From Pseudomonas turukhanskensis (lineage in GTDB: Bacteria > Pseudomonadota > Gammaproteobacteria > Pseudomonadales > Pseudomonadaceae): DNA of 64,000 nt. The position numbers were made by a program, and so were the translations under genes. Positions 47,121-56,244 of the stretch are shown one piece after another. The stretch's first letter is position 1; each line of letters begins with the position of its first letter. Under the pieces are notes generated by a model, which saw only the letters and a list, made by a program, of their open reading frames with translations, did no database searches and was not told the origin of the DNA. The DNA lies in NCBI RefSeq assembly GCF_027922365.1, contig NZ_BSFN01000002.1:1-64000 (forward strand), given 5' to 3'.

Positions 47121-47218
47121 CCCTCACCCCCAGCCCCTCTCCCGCACGCGGGAGAGGGGAGCTAAGTCGCGGACTAGCGGCGTACATCCGTCGGCCCCCT
47201 CTCCTGTGGGAGAGGGTT
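47121..47218. repeat. CCCTCTCCC hairpin repeat, single copy
   Basis: CCCTCACCCCCAGCCCCTCTCCCGCACGCGGGAGAGGGG followed by CCCCCTCTCCTGTGGGAGAGGG. Same family as the hairpins inside the 151-bp tandem units at 6160-6941. Confidence 0.8.
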
Positions 47219-47236
47219 GCAGGCGCCGCCGCTCCA

Positions 47237-47266
47237 ACAAAAAATGGCCCCGAAGGGCCATTTTCA
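47237..47266. terminator. bidirectional intrinsic terminator
   Basis: AAAAAATGGCCC-CGAA-GGGCCATTTTCATC between the convergent alpha/beta hydrolase and metal-hydrolase genes. Confidence 0.8.
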
Positions 47267-47277
47267 TCTCACATGCA

Positions 47278-48114
47278 TCACGCCGTCTGCGCCAACGGCG
47301 CATCAAACTCATCCCGCGTGCTGTGCAGCAAATCAATGTTGTTGTGCTGCCACGGATGAAAACCATCCTTGAAAAAATCCAGGTAGGTTTTGATCAGCGG
47401 GCGGAACACGCCGTTCTTGCCCCACATCCAGGTGATGCCGTCACGCCACACGCGCCAGTTCCACAGCAGGCCGTCCTGCTTGAGCATATGGGTCAGGCCG
47501 CGAAAGGTGTCGAACACAAAGAAGAACGTACCCATCATCATTGCCCGGCGCAGCAGTTTGCGGCTGCCACACACCTGGTTGTACACGTCGAAGGCCACCG
47601 CTTTGTGCTCGGTTTCTTCAAGGGCGTGCCAGCGCCACAGGCGGATGAGTTCAGGGTGCGCGCCTTCCAGGTGACGCGGCTCGCGTAGCAGCCCGTCAGC
47701 CATGATCGCGGTGATATGTTCCAGTGCCGCCGTGGCAGCCAACTGGCGCTGCGGCGAAAACTTTTTCTGCGTATAGCGAATACGGGCCTGGGCGCGTTTT
47801 TCGATGCGGGTGATGTTGTACCCCAGCTCACGCAGGCGGTTGCTGTATTCCAGGTGCTCGCGGCTGTGGTGACCTTCCTGGCCGATAAAGCCGCGGATCT
47901 GCTCCTTCAGCGCCGGGTCGGTGATCTGGTCGCGGAAGTGGCGCACCGAGTCGATAAAGAAGCGCTCGCCATCGGGAAACAACACCGACATGGCATCGAA
48001 CAAGTGAGTCTTGAAGGCATCGCCGCTGTGCCAATGGCGGGGCAGTGGATTGGGCAGATCGAAATCCAGATGGCGTGGGCGAATCTGCAGTCCTTCGGGT
48101 GTGGTGCTGACCAT
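47278..48114 (-). CDS. ferritin-like metal-dependent hydrolase (PF10118 type)
   Basis: A 278-residue helical protein of the family named 'predicted metal-dependent hydrolase'. Probable metal ligands: the Glu/His pairs in 'GQEGHHSREH' (near 88-97) and 'ALEETEHKAVAFD' (near 174-186), the spacing of a di-iron four-helix bundle. 'WRDGITWMWGKNGVFRPL' is typical of the C-terminal part. Reaction unknown. Divergent from an AraC-type regulator, a conserved-looking pairing. Confidence 0.82.
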   Translation of the reverse strand: MVSTTPEGLQIRPRHLDFDLPNPLPRHWHSGDAFKTHLFDAMSVLFPDGERFFIDSVRHFRDQITDPALKEQIRGFIGQEGHHSREHLEYSNRLRELGYNITRIEKRAQARIRYTQKKFSPQRQLAATAALEHITAIMADGLLREPRHLEGAHPELIRLWRWHALEETEHKAVAFDVYNQVCGSRKLLRRAMMMGTFFFVFDTFRGLTHMLKQDGLLWNWRVWRDGITWMWGKNGVFRPLIKTYLDFFKDGFHPWQHNNIDLLHSTRDEFDAPLAQTA

Positions 48115-48188
48115 GCTGACTCCCTGAGTCGTTGCTTAACCATGGTTGTCACTATGGGCGGGACGGGCAAGCGCGCACAGGTTGATAG

Positions 48189-48311
48189 CTGCCAATGTGG
48201 CAGTCATTTATGGCCATCACGGCCGCCGCCGGTATATTTCCAAACCTTTAGGAGTGGTGCGGCGGCTATGCACGCCTGACTATCCATGGGCCGCACGTCA
48301 TTTGTGGCCAT
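48189..48311. promoter_or_regulatory. paired direct-repeat operator between metal hydrolase and AraC genes
   Basis: GTCATTTATGGCCAT (48203-48217) and GTCATTTGTGGCCAT (48297-48311) differ by one base and are spaced 94 bp start to start, close to nine helical turns. A perfect small palindrome CTGCCA-ATG-TGGCAG (48189-48203) touches the first. Direct repeats on one face of DNA are typical of AraC-type looping operators. Confidence 0.65.
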
Positions 48312-48321
48312 GCGGGCCTAA

Positions 48322-48345
48322 AACAACAACAACAACAACAACAAC
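48322..48345 (+). repeat. (AAC)8 microsatellite before the AraC start
   Basis: Eight exact AAC units end 17 bp before the ATG at 48363. No Shine-Dalgarno sequence is visible, so the tract sits where the ribosome site should be. Confidence 0.85.
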
Positions 48346-48362
48346 GATGAAGCTTAGTCACG

Positions 48363-49382
48363 ATGAAGCAGTCCATGAATTTCGCTGCCGAGCTGGTACC
48401 CATTGCCTACGCCAGCGCCTTGATCGACCTGGCTGCCGAGCTGGGCGTGGCGCGCGAAGACCTGCTGCAGGCCGCTCGGATAAAACCCCAGGTGCTGGAA
48501 AGCCCCAATGGCCGGCTGTCATTTATCGACTTCAACCTGCTCGCCAGTGCCGCGCTGACCCTATGCGACGAACCGGCCCTGGGGTTGCTGCTGGGCCAGC
48601 GTCTGAACGTGTCCACCCACGGCATTCTGGGTTACGCCGTGCTCTCCAGCGCCACTCTCGACAAAGCCATTCAATTCGCCCTCAAGTACTACCGCGTGCT
48701 GGGTTTGGCGTATGAACTGGAACGACGCGAAGACGGCGAACGCTCGGAACTGCGCGCCAGCGAATCGATGCCGTTGGGTGCGCTTGGCCGCTTTGCCGCG
48801 GAAGGCTTGATGTGCAGCCTGCACAGCATTGCGCAGTTCTTACTCGGCGAAAAAATGCACGGCATAGAAGTGGGCTTCGCCTACCCGGCGCCGCTCTATG
48901 CCGAGCGCTACCAAGAGGTATTCGGCCCGCGCGTGCTGTTCGACCAGCCGTACCACCGCATCAGCATTCCCCAACACTACCTGCAACGCCCCATGGCCCT
49001 GGCCAACCCGGCGACGGTGCAGATGTGCGAGCAGCAATGCGAAGCGCTGCTGGCCAGCCTGGACGTACAAGACGCCTTGCTCACCCGCGTGCGCCGCTTG
49101 CTGCTAGCGCGCCCCGGCGACTTTCCGGACCTCAGTAGCGCCGCCAAGGCGCTGCACACCAGCGGGCGCAGCTTGCGTCGGCATTTGTCAGCCATGGGCA
49201 CCAGTTATCAGCAGGTGCTGGACGACGTGCGCAAACGGCTGGCGCTGCAATACCTGAACACCACGCAGCTGCCGCTGTATGAGATCGCGTATTTGCTGGG
49301 GTTTAGCGATGCGTCGAATTTTCGCCGGGCGTTCAAGAAGTGGACGGGAAAGTTGCCGAGTGATTATCGGGAGGAGGAGTAA
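48363..49382 (+). CDS. AraC family transcriptional regulator
   Basis: Regulator of 339 aa with an N-terminal arabinose-binding-like domain of the PF12625 type ('LLGQRLNVSTHGILGYAVLSSATLDKAIQFA' is diagnostic) and a C-terminal AraC HTH pair (about 240-335, 'AKALHTSGRSLRRHL' and 'EIAYLLGFSDASNFRRAFKKWTG'). Similar regulators control amino-acid or fatty-acid genes. Start codon is uncertain: ATG 48363 and 48375 both lack a ribosome site. The divergent ferritin-like gene is the likely target. Confidence 0.87.
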   Translation: MKQSMNFAAELVPIAYASALIDLAAELGVAREDLLQAARIKPQVLESPNGRLSFIDFNLLASAALTLCDEPALGLLLGQRLNVSTHGILGYAVLSSATLDKAIQFALKYYRVLGLAYELERREDGERSELRASESMPLGALGRFAAEGLMCSLHSIAQFLLGEKMHGIEVGFAYPAPLYAERYQEVFGPRVLFDQPYHRISIPQHYLQRPMALANPATVQMCEQQCEALLASLDVQDALLTRVRRLLLARPGDFPDLSSAAKALHTSGRSLRRHLSAMGTSYQQVLDDVRKRLALQYLNTTQLPLYEIAYLLGFSDASNFRRAFKKWTGKLPSDYREEE

Positions 49383-49559
49383 CTTGCGGTCCAGTCACCA
49401 GCGCCAAAGCCGCCGCCAAAACTGCTGCTGATGTGCCAACTGCTTAGCCTGCCGCAGACACCTGGCGCATAAAAGGTTGGGGCGGTGGCGTTTAACGTTT
49501 TGCCATTTTTATAGGGAATGGCGGTACAGGGGTGAAACCCGGCCCTGGCCGGCCCCCCC

Positions 49560-50480
49560 TCAACCTTTGACAAAGGGTTTCAACCAGCCGTTAGCTGCTG
49601 AGTGTCGCAGGGAGAACCACAGCCACAGGCGCGCGCGCCACCGCAGCGGCAGTTGCCGGTCCAACGCGATAGCGTTGAAGTAAAACCACACTGCACTGCG
49701 ATTGGTGGCGGGTACTGCGCCCAGGGCCGGCGGCAATGCATCGGTGGGCGGCGCCAGGCCCTGAAGTGCCGCGACGACACGGCCAGCAGCCTCACGCCGG
49801 TTGTCTGCCAGTTGAATGAATGCCGGGTCATCCTGGAACCGCCCACGTTTGCTGTAGGTGGCGTCGTAGCTGGCCTTGCCGGTTCGGTAGTGCAGGTGCT
49901 CGAAGATCACGTCTGGCAGATAGACGATGCGCTCGAAGCCGGCTTGCTGTACGCGCTTGAAAATATCGAACAGGTGTACGTCGATAAAGGCTCCTGCATA
50001 GGTTTCTGGGTAAGGGTCGACCAGAAGCTCGCAGGTGCTGCGCGCCAGTATCGGAAACGTGGCCAAGCCGCGCTTTTTCAGCAGGTCGTTGCCATAGGCG
50101 AGGTAAATGCGGTCGGCATAGCGGTCGTGCAGGTTGCGTAGTGCTTGGTCCCAGCCTGGGGTGCCCATCACCATGTCGTCGTTGACCAGTACCACTATTT
50201 CGCCACGGCAGGCGCGGTAGCACGCGGTGTTGTAGGCGCCCATCGATCGGTTGGGGCCAATGATGCGCACGGTGTGCAACGCACCTCCGTCCAGTTGGTG
50301 GCTGCCGGGGTCGTCTTCGTCGACGTAAAGAATGACTTCGATGGCCGCCAGGTGCTCGGCGGTTTTTACCACGCTGGCGAAAAAACGCTCGGCTAATTCC
50401 GGGCGGCCACGTGTCGGCAGTAGCAGGGAGATAAGCGCCGGGTTTGCTGTGGCTGTGGAAGGGGCGGGATTAACGTCCAT
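49560..50480 (-). CDS. GT2-like glycosyltransferase
   Basis: A 306-residue GT-A glycosyltransferase, cytoplasmic, probably adding a sugar to the lipid-linked surface glycan. The first strand is 'ISLLLPTRGRPELAERFFAS', acidic motifs are 'YVDEDDPGS' and the DxD-like 'VLVNDDM', and 'GAFIDVHLFDIFKRV' follows. Last gene of the polysaccharide operon; its start overlaps the end of the preceding gene by 11 bp. Confidence 0.82.
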   Translation of the reverse strand: MDVNPAPSTATANPALISLLLPTRGRPELAERFFASVVKTAEHLAAIEVILYVDEDDPGSHQLDGGALHTVRIIGPNRSMGAYNTACYRACRGEIVVLVNDDMVMGTPGWDQALRNLHDRYADRIYLAYGNDLLKKRGLATFPILARSTCELLVDPYPETYAGAFIDVHLFDIFKRVQQAGFERIVYLPDVIFEHLHYRTGKASYDATYSKRGRFQDDPAFIQLADNRREAAGRVVAALQGLAPPTDALPPALGAVPATNRSAVWFYFNAIALDRQLPLRWRARLWLWFSLRHSAANGWLKPFVKG

Positions 50481-51471
50481 CGGTGAACTCCTGAGGCTGC
50501 TCAGCCGGCAATAAAGGCACCTGATCGGTCATCTGCCAGCCTATGAACATGTCATGGGGAAAAGGCCATTGGCGTGCGAAGGCCTGCGCCATGGCCTGGT
50601 AGTTGGCGTGCATGCGCCCATACAGCGGCACGGCGTTGGCAATGTGGTGGCGCAACTGCTCCAGCCAGTCCTGCGCACTCAGGTCTAACTGCAAACAGCA
50701 AGAGGCAATTTGTGAGGTGTCTGCCGTGCCGAGCGACACCGTCACGCGGCCAACCCGCAGGGCAGGAATAACGCGCATCAGCGACAGCCATGGCCAATCC
50801 ACACGCTGGGGAATGTTGAGCACCAGGCGCGCCGAGCGATTGAGGGTGTCGCGCTGCTCATGCGGCAGAAATTGCCCTGGGCAGGCGAGCGCAAATCCTT
50901 CGAGGCGCAGCAACTCCAGGATCTCGCCCCGGTACTGGGTGACCACGCCGGTGAAGAGTAAATCTTGGTCGATGTGCTGCGTGGTGCCGGGCTCGAACGC
51001 AAGGTTTGGAAAGTTGATGGTGCGTACCGCTACGCCTGGCACTAGACGATGGATGTTCAGCAGCTCGGGAAGGTCACCTAACACCAGAAAACTGCAGATA
51101 TAAGGCAGGCATTCGAACAGGTGGCGAATACGTGCCACCTGAGTGGCCGGATGCATATAGTCGTTGTTGCTCCACAGCGGTTCGCCGTGGATACGAATCT
51201 GCTCGTCGACGAAGTCGAGGTGCTCGGTCATCACCACTGCAACGCGCTTTCCATGCGCCTTGCAGAAGGCCATCAACGTGTCGCGCGAGCGCTCGGAGAA
51301 GTTCTCGATGACGATGTTCAGCCGCTCGGCACGGGGCTGGTTGCCAACGCTGACGCTATAGCCTTGTTGCTGCAGTGCCAGCGTCAGGAAGTCGACCTGA
51401 TCGCTGATGCCGAAATAGGCATGATTGAACACCCAGATATGGATACCCGGCTTGCAGTCAAGGCGCTCCAT
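50470..51471 (-). CDS. CgeB-like glycosyltransferase (putative)
   Basis: A 333-residue protein whose C-terminal half resembles GT-B transferases of the CgeB/YkvP kind ('FTGVVTQYRGEILELLRLEGF', 'NRSARLVLNIPQ'). The N-terminal half contains 'GIHIWVFNHAYFGISDQVDFLTLAL' and a long middle with no motif I know. ATG 51471 has an AGGGTGG site six bases upstream and is preferred to ATG 51504; it overlaps the preceding gene by 14 bp. Specificity unknown. Confidence 0.6.
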   Translation of the reverse strand: MERLDCKPGIHIWVFNHAYFGISDQVDFLTLALQQQGYSVSVGNQPRAERLNIVIENFSERSRDTLMAFCKAHGKRVAVVMTEHLDFVDEQIRIHGEPLWSNNDYMHPATQVARIRHLFECLPYICSFLVLGDLPELLNIHRLVPGVAVRTINFPNLAFEPGTTQHIDQDLLFTGVVTQYRGEILELLRLEGFALACPGQFLPHEQRDTLNRSARLVLNIPQRVDWPWLSLMRVIPALRVGRVTVSLGTADTSQIASCCLQLDLSAQDWLEQLRHHIANAVPLYGRMHANYQAMAQAFARQWPFPHDMFIGWQMTDQVPLLPAEQPQEFTDGR

Positions 51472-53158
51472 GCGTGCCACCCTGCTTTTTGCTGCGCGCG
51501 GCATTCAGGCGCTGGTGCAGGCGCCGGTAACGCCGTAACCAGTTGGCGCAATAGCTGTGTAAACGCGGAAACCCCAGCAACAGGTGCGACAGCGCCGCAA
51601 CCAGCAAGGACTGCCTGGCGGTGGCGCTCGCTGGCAGATAGATGCCCTGTAGATCGACGAGGTTATGGGCAAATACCAACGGCTGGGTGTCGGCCTGGGT
51701 GTAAGGCGAAAGCAGCGACCATTGTGGCGCGACCGCATCGTTACGGTTTTCAGCCATCACGTAGTAACCGCCCAGGGACCATACGCTGCGCTGGCCGGTG
51801 TTGATCTGCAGCTGCGCCTGGGCATTGCCATCAAAGGCCCGACATAGCGCCGCGTCGGTCAGAACGCAGCGCCGCAGCGGGCCGGTAGCCGCAGAGTGTG
51901 CAGGCAGCCGGGCTTCCCTATAGCGTTGATGTATGTGGCTCCATACCGAGGCGGCCGATGCCCCGGCGCCCGGTTCGGTTGCGGCCCACTCTTGGGCCGC
52001 CGCTTGCTTGGCGCTGTACACCGACTCGGTCAGTAGCCTAGGAATCTGTTGGCTCAGCTGGATAACGATCTGCTCGTCATCGTGTGCGCTGCGCGCCGGC
52101 CACAACCAAGGCGCCGATTGCCGCTCACTACCTACGGCCAAGCCCAGGTGGTTGTTTTGCAACAGCGTGGCACTGCCCTCGACGGCAGCGATCAAGGGAA
52201 CGCAACCTCTGCGCAATCCCCGCAGGATATCGGACGTGCACAGCACATCAGCTGGTTGCACAAACAGGTGCGAATTCGCCATCAACGCATCGAGTTCAGA
52301 GCGCGAGGCCCTTATCCAGATGAGGCTCCGGCCCGTCTGCTGTGCCACTGCTTGGCTGTCTACACCCGCCGCCTCCAGCGCCTGGGCGCTGGGTCGCTCG
52401 CAGGCCATGGTGAGAATGCCTGGCTGGCCAGCGGTGCACAGTGCTTGCCAGGCACGCAGCACGCGGTGGCCTCCGCAGGTGAAGAAATCTGCGTCGTGGT
52501 TTTCGCTAACGGTAAAGAGCAACCGGGGGCAGGAGAGCGGTGGTTTTACGGGGTGCGGTTGAGCATCGATCTGCTTCCACTCGGGCAGGGGCAATGGCAG
52601 GTGGACCAGACGCGATGAGATAGCGCGGTGATCGACAAATTCCTCCAGTGCCAGGAGGGTTTCGGGCCGATGGGAGGAAACGCCCAGGCACCAAGGATGA
52701 CTCAGCACCTCTTGGTAATGCTGGCGAATAACCCTCAGGTGCTCTTCAGCCGCGACACCAGTGTGAAGCCAGGGCGAAAAAAGTGAGCGCAGCGACTCGA
52801 TATGCAACCAGAAAGGGCGGGTCATGCTGGGCAAAGGCACCGAGTGAAAAAACTCGATATCGCCGGGTAGCAGCCGGGTTAGCAGCTGTTCTTCAGCCGT
52901 CAGCGTATTCAACGGGCCACCTGCTTGCGGTACGCGCGGGCGAGATAATTCGGCCAGCAGCCGTTTCCGTGTGCGTGCACACGTCTTCAGCTGTTGCTGC
53001 ACGGCTGGGTGATCCCACGCGTTGATCGTGATGCCTGCGCATGCTGGGTCGACTAACCCCTTGTACAGCGAGTCGCAGCCGCCCCAGGCTATGTAGTAGG
53101 GCAGGTTCCAGGGAAGGGCCACGGCAAATTTGGGCAGTACACGCTTACAGAATTTCAT
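51458..53158 (-). CDS. large putative glycosyltransferase of the surface-glycan operon
   Basis: A 566-residue cytoplasmic protein without close family recognition. The middle looks GT-B-like ('LLFTVSENHDADFFTCGGHRVLRAWQAL', then 'SHLFVQPADVLCTSDILRGLRRGCVPLIAA', resembling the donor-binding ending of GT1/GT4 enzymes). N-terminus 'FAVALPWNLPYYIAWGGCDSLYKG' and a basic C-terminus are unusual. It overlaps wzt by 14 bp and the next gene by 14 bp, so it is translationally linked to both. Transferase assignment is inference from fold hints and context. Confidence 0.5.
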   Translation of the reverse strand: MKFCKRVLPKFAVALPWNLPYYIAWGGCDSLYKGLVDPACAGITINAWDHPAVQQQLKTCARTRKRLLAELSRPRVPQAGGPLNTLTAEEQLLTRLLPGDIEFFHSVPLPSMTRPFWLHIESLRSLFSPWLHTGVAAEEHLRVIRQHYQEVLSHPWCLGVSSHRPETLLALEEFVDHRAISSRLVHLPLPLPEWKQIDAQPHPVKPPLSCPRLLFTVSENHDADFFTCGGHRVLRAWQALCTAGQPGILTMACERPSAQALEAAGVDSQAVAQQTGRSLIWIRASRSELDALMANSHLFVQPADVLCTSDILRGLRRGCVPLIAAVEGSATLLQNNHLGLAVGSERQSAPWLWPARSAHDDEQIVIQLSQQIPRLLTESVYSAKQAAAQEWAATEPGAGASAASVWSHIHQRYREARLPAHSAATGPLRRCVLTDAALCRAFDGNAQAQLQINTGQRSVWSLGGYYVMAENRNDAVAPQWSLLSPYTQADTQPLVFAHNLVDLQGIYLPASATARQSLLVAALSHLLLGFPRLHSYCANWLRRYRRLHQRLNAARSKKQGGTHGAP

Positions 53159-54431
53159 GCTGAACTTGCAGGTCGGCGATCCCGGTTATACCTGGGGTGT
53201 CGGCAAACCGAAGGGTCAGCACGGAGCGTCTGACGTCGAGAAAAAGGTCGTCCTGAGCGGTTATCTGGTTGCAGCCCAGATCGAGAAAATAATCCGCTCC
53301 GATCAGGCCCGCGCAAAAGGAAAACCGCACTTGACGGTGTTCGCCAGCTTGCGCTGACAGCAGCAGTGCCTGGCGCATCAGGAGGTTGGTGCCAAATACA
53401 TAAGTGCCGTCGAGCGTGACGATGGCAAAGCCCGCCGACACGCCCGCGAGTGTTTCGTTGAAGCGCATCGATAACAGCAACTCCACCCGCTGGCCTGTGC
53501 GGATGGGCGACGACAATGGCCTACCATCGACGCTTATCGAGATATCGATGATTTGTACCGTGCCATTGCCTAGGCGGGTTTCATGGTTGTTGTAGAACGG
53601 CTGGCGGCAAACCTGATCGGCATTTTCCAGCGCCGAAATGCCGCGCGGCGCCAGGGCGACCGGCGCGGCATTATCGGGCTCGGCCTGCGGCGCGCCGCCT
53701 GCCAGCAAGTGCTGGTAGTGATTGACCGCCGCGACAATGGGGCCGTCAAAACTTACCCGGCCCTGTTCAATTACCACGCCGCGCTGACACAAGCGCAGAA
53801 CGGTATCCGCGCTGTGCGACACGAACAGAATGGTTTTGCCTTGGTCGACAAGCTCGCGAATGCGCTGAAAACAGCGGTGCTGAAAGCGGGCATCGCCCAC
53901 ACTCAGCGCTTCGTCCAGAATCAGAATTTCCGGGTCCACATGAATAGCGGCGGCAAACGCCACGCGCACAAACATTCCCGATGAATAGGTTTTTACCGGT
54001 TGATCGAAATGCTCGCCAATTTCTGCAAATCGCTCGATGTCGGCCATTCGCGCGTGCATCTCGGCACGGCTGAAACCCATGATGGAGCCGTTGAGAATCA
54101 CGTTCTCACGTCCGGTGAACTCCGGGTTGAAACCCGCGCCCAACTCCAACAACGCCGAAATCTTGCCCTTTACGACCACTGCGCCGCGGGTCGCCTGCAT
54201 GATCTGACAGATAATTTGCAGCAACGTGGATTTGCCCGATCCGTTGCGGCCTAGCACCGCAATGATTTCGCCCTTACTCACTTCCAGCGAAACATCGTGC
54301 AGCGCCCAGAACGCTTTGTGGTAGCGCTTGCGCAGCGGGTGCAGGCTTTCGAAAAGTCGCTCGCGGGCAGACGAGAACAGTTTGAATTTCTTCGCCACCC
54401 GGTGAACGGTAATAACGGTATCGGTCGACAT
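53145..54431 (-). CDS. wzt: O-antigen/polysaccharide ABC transporter ATPase Wzt
   Basis: ATPase subunit (428 aa) of a polysaccharide exporter. Walker A GRNGSGKST at residues 61-69, ABC signature 'YSSGM', Walker B 'ILILDEALSVGD'. After residue 250 there is an extra domain of about 150 residues, beta-rich ('GNGTVQIIDISISVDGRPLSSPIRTGQ'), matching the Wzt C-terminal carbohydrate-binding module that recognises the finished chain end. The family start MSTDTVITVHRVAKKF sets ATG 54431; open sequence upstream belongs to another frame of wzm. Five bp separate it from wzm. Confidence 0.92.
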   Translation of the reverse strand: MSTDTVITVHRVAKKFKLFSSARERLFESLHPLRKRYHKAFWALHDVSLEVSKGEIIAVLGRNGSGKSTLLQIICQIMQATRGAVVVKGKISALLELGAGFNPEFTGRENVILNGSIMGFSRAEMHARMADIERFAEIGEHFDQPVKTYSSGMFVRVAFAAAIHVDPEILILDEALSVGDARFQHRCFQRIRELVDQGKTILFVSHSADTVLRLCQRGVVIEQGRVSFDGPIVAAVNHYQHLLAGGAPQAEPDNAAPVALAPRGISALENADQVCRQPFYNNHETRLGNGTVQIIDISISVDGRPLSSPIRTGQRVELLLSMRFNETLAGVSAGFAIVTLDGTYVFGTNLLMRQALLLSAQAGEHRQVRFSFCAGLIGADYFLDLGCNQITAQDDLFLDVRRSVLTLRFADTPGITGIADLQVQHEIL

Positions 54432-54436
54432 GGCGA

Positions 54437-55246
54437 TTAAAGGGCGTCCGCAAATTCCGGTTTCAACCGGTGAAAAATTAAACAGCCAAGCCCGAGCAGC
54501 AATAAATTGCCGGCCCAAAACACCAGGGTCTGGTCCAGGGGTGGCCAAGTCACGGTCTGGGCGATCAAGGTGTCTCGATAGCCGTTGACGATGTAGAACA
54601 TCGGGTTGTAAACCAGCCAGCTGGCAATGGAGGGCGGCATGATTTCGGCGGACCAGACAATCGGTGTGCTCCAGAACCACAGGTTGAGGACAATGGTCAG
54701 CGCCTGGCCGATATCTCGATAGAAAACCTGCAGCGCGGCCAACAGCCAGCCCAAGCCGAGCAACAGCACGCCCATGCACAGCAGGAAGTAGAGAAACAGC
54801 AAGCGTTCGGCCAGCAGCGGCACGTGGAAAAACAGCATTAGCGCGGTAAGCACTGCGAGAAAAAAAACATGGGGAATCAAGCCGGACACCAGGTGCACCA
54901 GCGGCAGAATTTCGGTGGGAAATATGGTTTTTTTTACCAGGTGGCTGTTGCGTGTCACCGAGAAGGTAATAGCCTGCAAGGCGTCGCTGAAAAAAAACCA
55001 CGGCACTAGACCTGCTACGAACCACAAAATAAAGGGCGTGTCGGCGGGCCCCTGAGAACGGAAACCGACGGCGAATACCAAGTAAAAAACCACCACTACT
55101 GCCAGAGGGTGCGCCAGCGCCCAGAGTAGGCCCCCCAGCGTTCCCACATAGCGGGCTTGCAGGTCGCGCATGGCCAGGGCCAGCACCAACGCCCGATGGC
55201 GACTGACGGTGCGCAAGAGTTGGCCTGTCGTAAACTTACCGGGCAA
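54437..55246 (-). CDS. wzm: polysaccharide ABC transporter permease Wzm
   Basis: ABC-2 type permease (269 aa) with six predicted helices, exporting the undecaprenyl-linked glycan. N-terminal 'RALVLALAMRDLQARYVGTLGGLLWALAHPL' is typical of Wzm/RfbA/TagG permeases; 'VYNPMFYIVNGYRD' lies near the C-terminus. Starts with TTG at 55246, supported by AAGGAG seven bases upstream. Immediately precedes wzt. Confidence 0.9.
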   Translation of the reverse strand: MPGKFTTGQLLRTVSRHRALVLALAMRDLQARYVGTLGGLLWALAHPLAVVVVFYLVFAVGFRSQGPADTPFILWFVAGLVPWFFFSDALQAITFSVTRNSHLVKKTIFPTEILPLVHLVSGLIPHVFFLAVLTALMLFFHVPLLAERLLFLYFLLCMGVLLLGLGWLLAALQVFYRDIGQALTIVLNLWFWSTPIVWSAEIMPPSIASWLVYNPMFYIVNGYRDTLIAQTVTWPPLDQTLVFWAGNLLLLGLGCLIFHRLKPEFADAL

Positions 55247-55281
55247 ACCAAAGCTCCTTGCCGACCCAGGGCCGCAGCTCT

Positions 55282-56220
55282 TTAGACATTGCCGTAGGCA
55301 CTGTTCTTGATCATGGTGAAACCCTTGATCAGCTCTTGGATGCCGTCATCCAACGACATGCTCGGACGGTAGCCTGTAGCTTCGAGCTTGGCGTTGGAGA
55401 CCACGTAGTTACGCTGGTCCTGGTCTTTGCCCACGGGTGCTTCAAGGAACACAAAGTCGGGGATTTGCGCTTGGATGCGCTCGCACAGTTCGCGCTTGGA
55501 GATATTGGCGTCCGACAGGCCCACGTTGTAGATCTGCCCACTCATGCTGGAAAAATTTGCCAGGCCATGCAGGAACACGCGAGCGACATCGCGCACATGG
55601 ATGTAGTTGCGTTTGAACGAGCTTTCGAACAGCACGACGAAACGGTCGTGAACGGCGCGGTAGACAAAGTCGTTGACCAAGAGGTCGGTGCGCATGCGCG
55701 GTGACATGCCGAACACCGTGGCCAGGCGTAAGCTGATGACATTTTCGCGCTGCATAAGCATGTATTCGACTTTGACCTTTTCCTTGGCGTACTGGGAAAT
55801 TGGCCGTAACGGCGATTGCTCACTGCAGAAGTTGTTGGCGTCACCGGTGCCATAGGCGCTGTTGGTCGTCGGCATCAACACCCGCTGTTCGGGTGACAGC
55901 AGCCCGAGCATCAAGGCGATGGCGTCGTGGTTGACGCTGGAGGCGCCTATGGGGTCGGCATTGCACATCGGCGCGCCTACCAGGGCGGCAAGCGGAATGA
56001 TCACATCGGCCTTGGCCAGCAGTGGTTTCATAACACTGGCCAGACGAATATCACCTTTTACAACGGTGAAATTTGGCGCATGGCAGACATGGTTCAGGCT
56101 GGCTTGCTTGAACAGAAAATTATCCAGCACCGTGACGTGATGGCCGGCTTGCAACAGGCTGGGCACCAGGGTGGAACCCAGGTAGCCGGCGCCGCCGGTG
56201 ACGAGAATGTTGTGGCCCAT
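55282..56220 (-). CDS. NAD-dependent epimerase/dehydratase family SDR
   Basis: Extended SDR (312 aa) acting on a nucleotide sugar. Cofactor motif 'VTGGAGYLGS' at residues 7-16; catalytic region 'MPTTNSAYGTG' and Tyr-x3-Lys in 'YAKEK'. The usual Asp-Glu pair of 4,6-dehydratases (TDEVYG-type) is replaced by Asn-Ser, so it is more likely an epimerase, oxidase or reductase than a dehydratase. Lies between wzm and the nucleotidyltransferase gene in the surface-glycan operon. Confidence 0.8.
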   Translation of the reverse strand: MGHNILVTGGAGYLGSTLVPSLLQAGHHVTVLDNFLFKQASLNHVCHAPNFTVVKGDIRLASVMKPLLAKADVIIPLAALVGAPMCNADPIGASSVNHDAIALMLGLLSPEQRVLMPTTNSAYGTGDANNFCSEQSPLRPISQYAKEKVKVEYMLMQRENVISLRLATVFGMSPRMRTDLLVNDFVYRAVHDRFVVLFESSFKRNYIHVRDVARVFLHGLANFSSMSGQIYNVGLSDANISKRELCERIQAQIPDFVFLEAPVGKDQDQRNYVVSNAKLEATGYRPSMSLDDGIQELIKGFTMIKNSAYGNV

Positions 56221-56244
56221 CAGTTGTACCTTTTCAATTGACGG

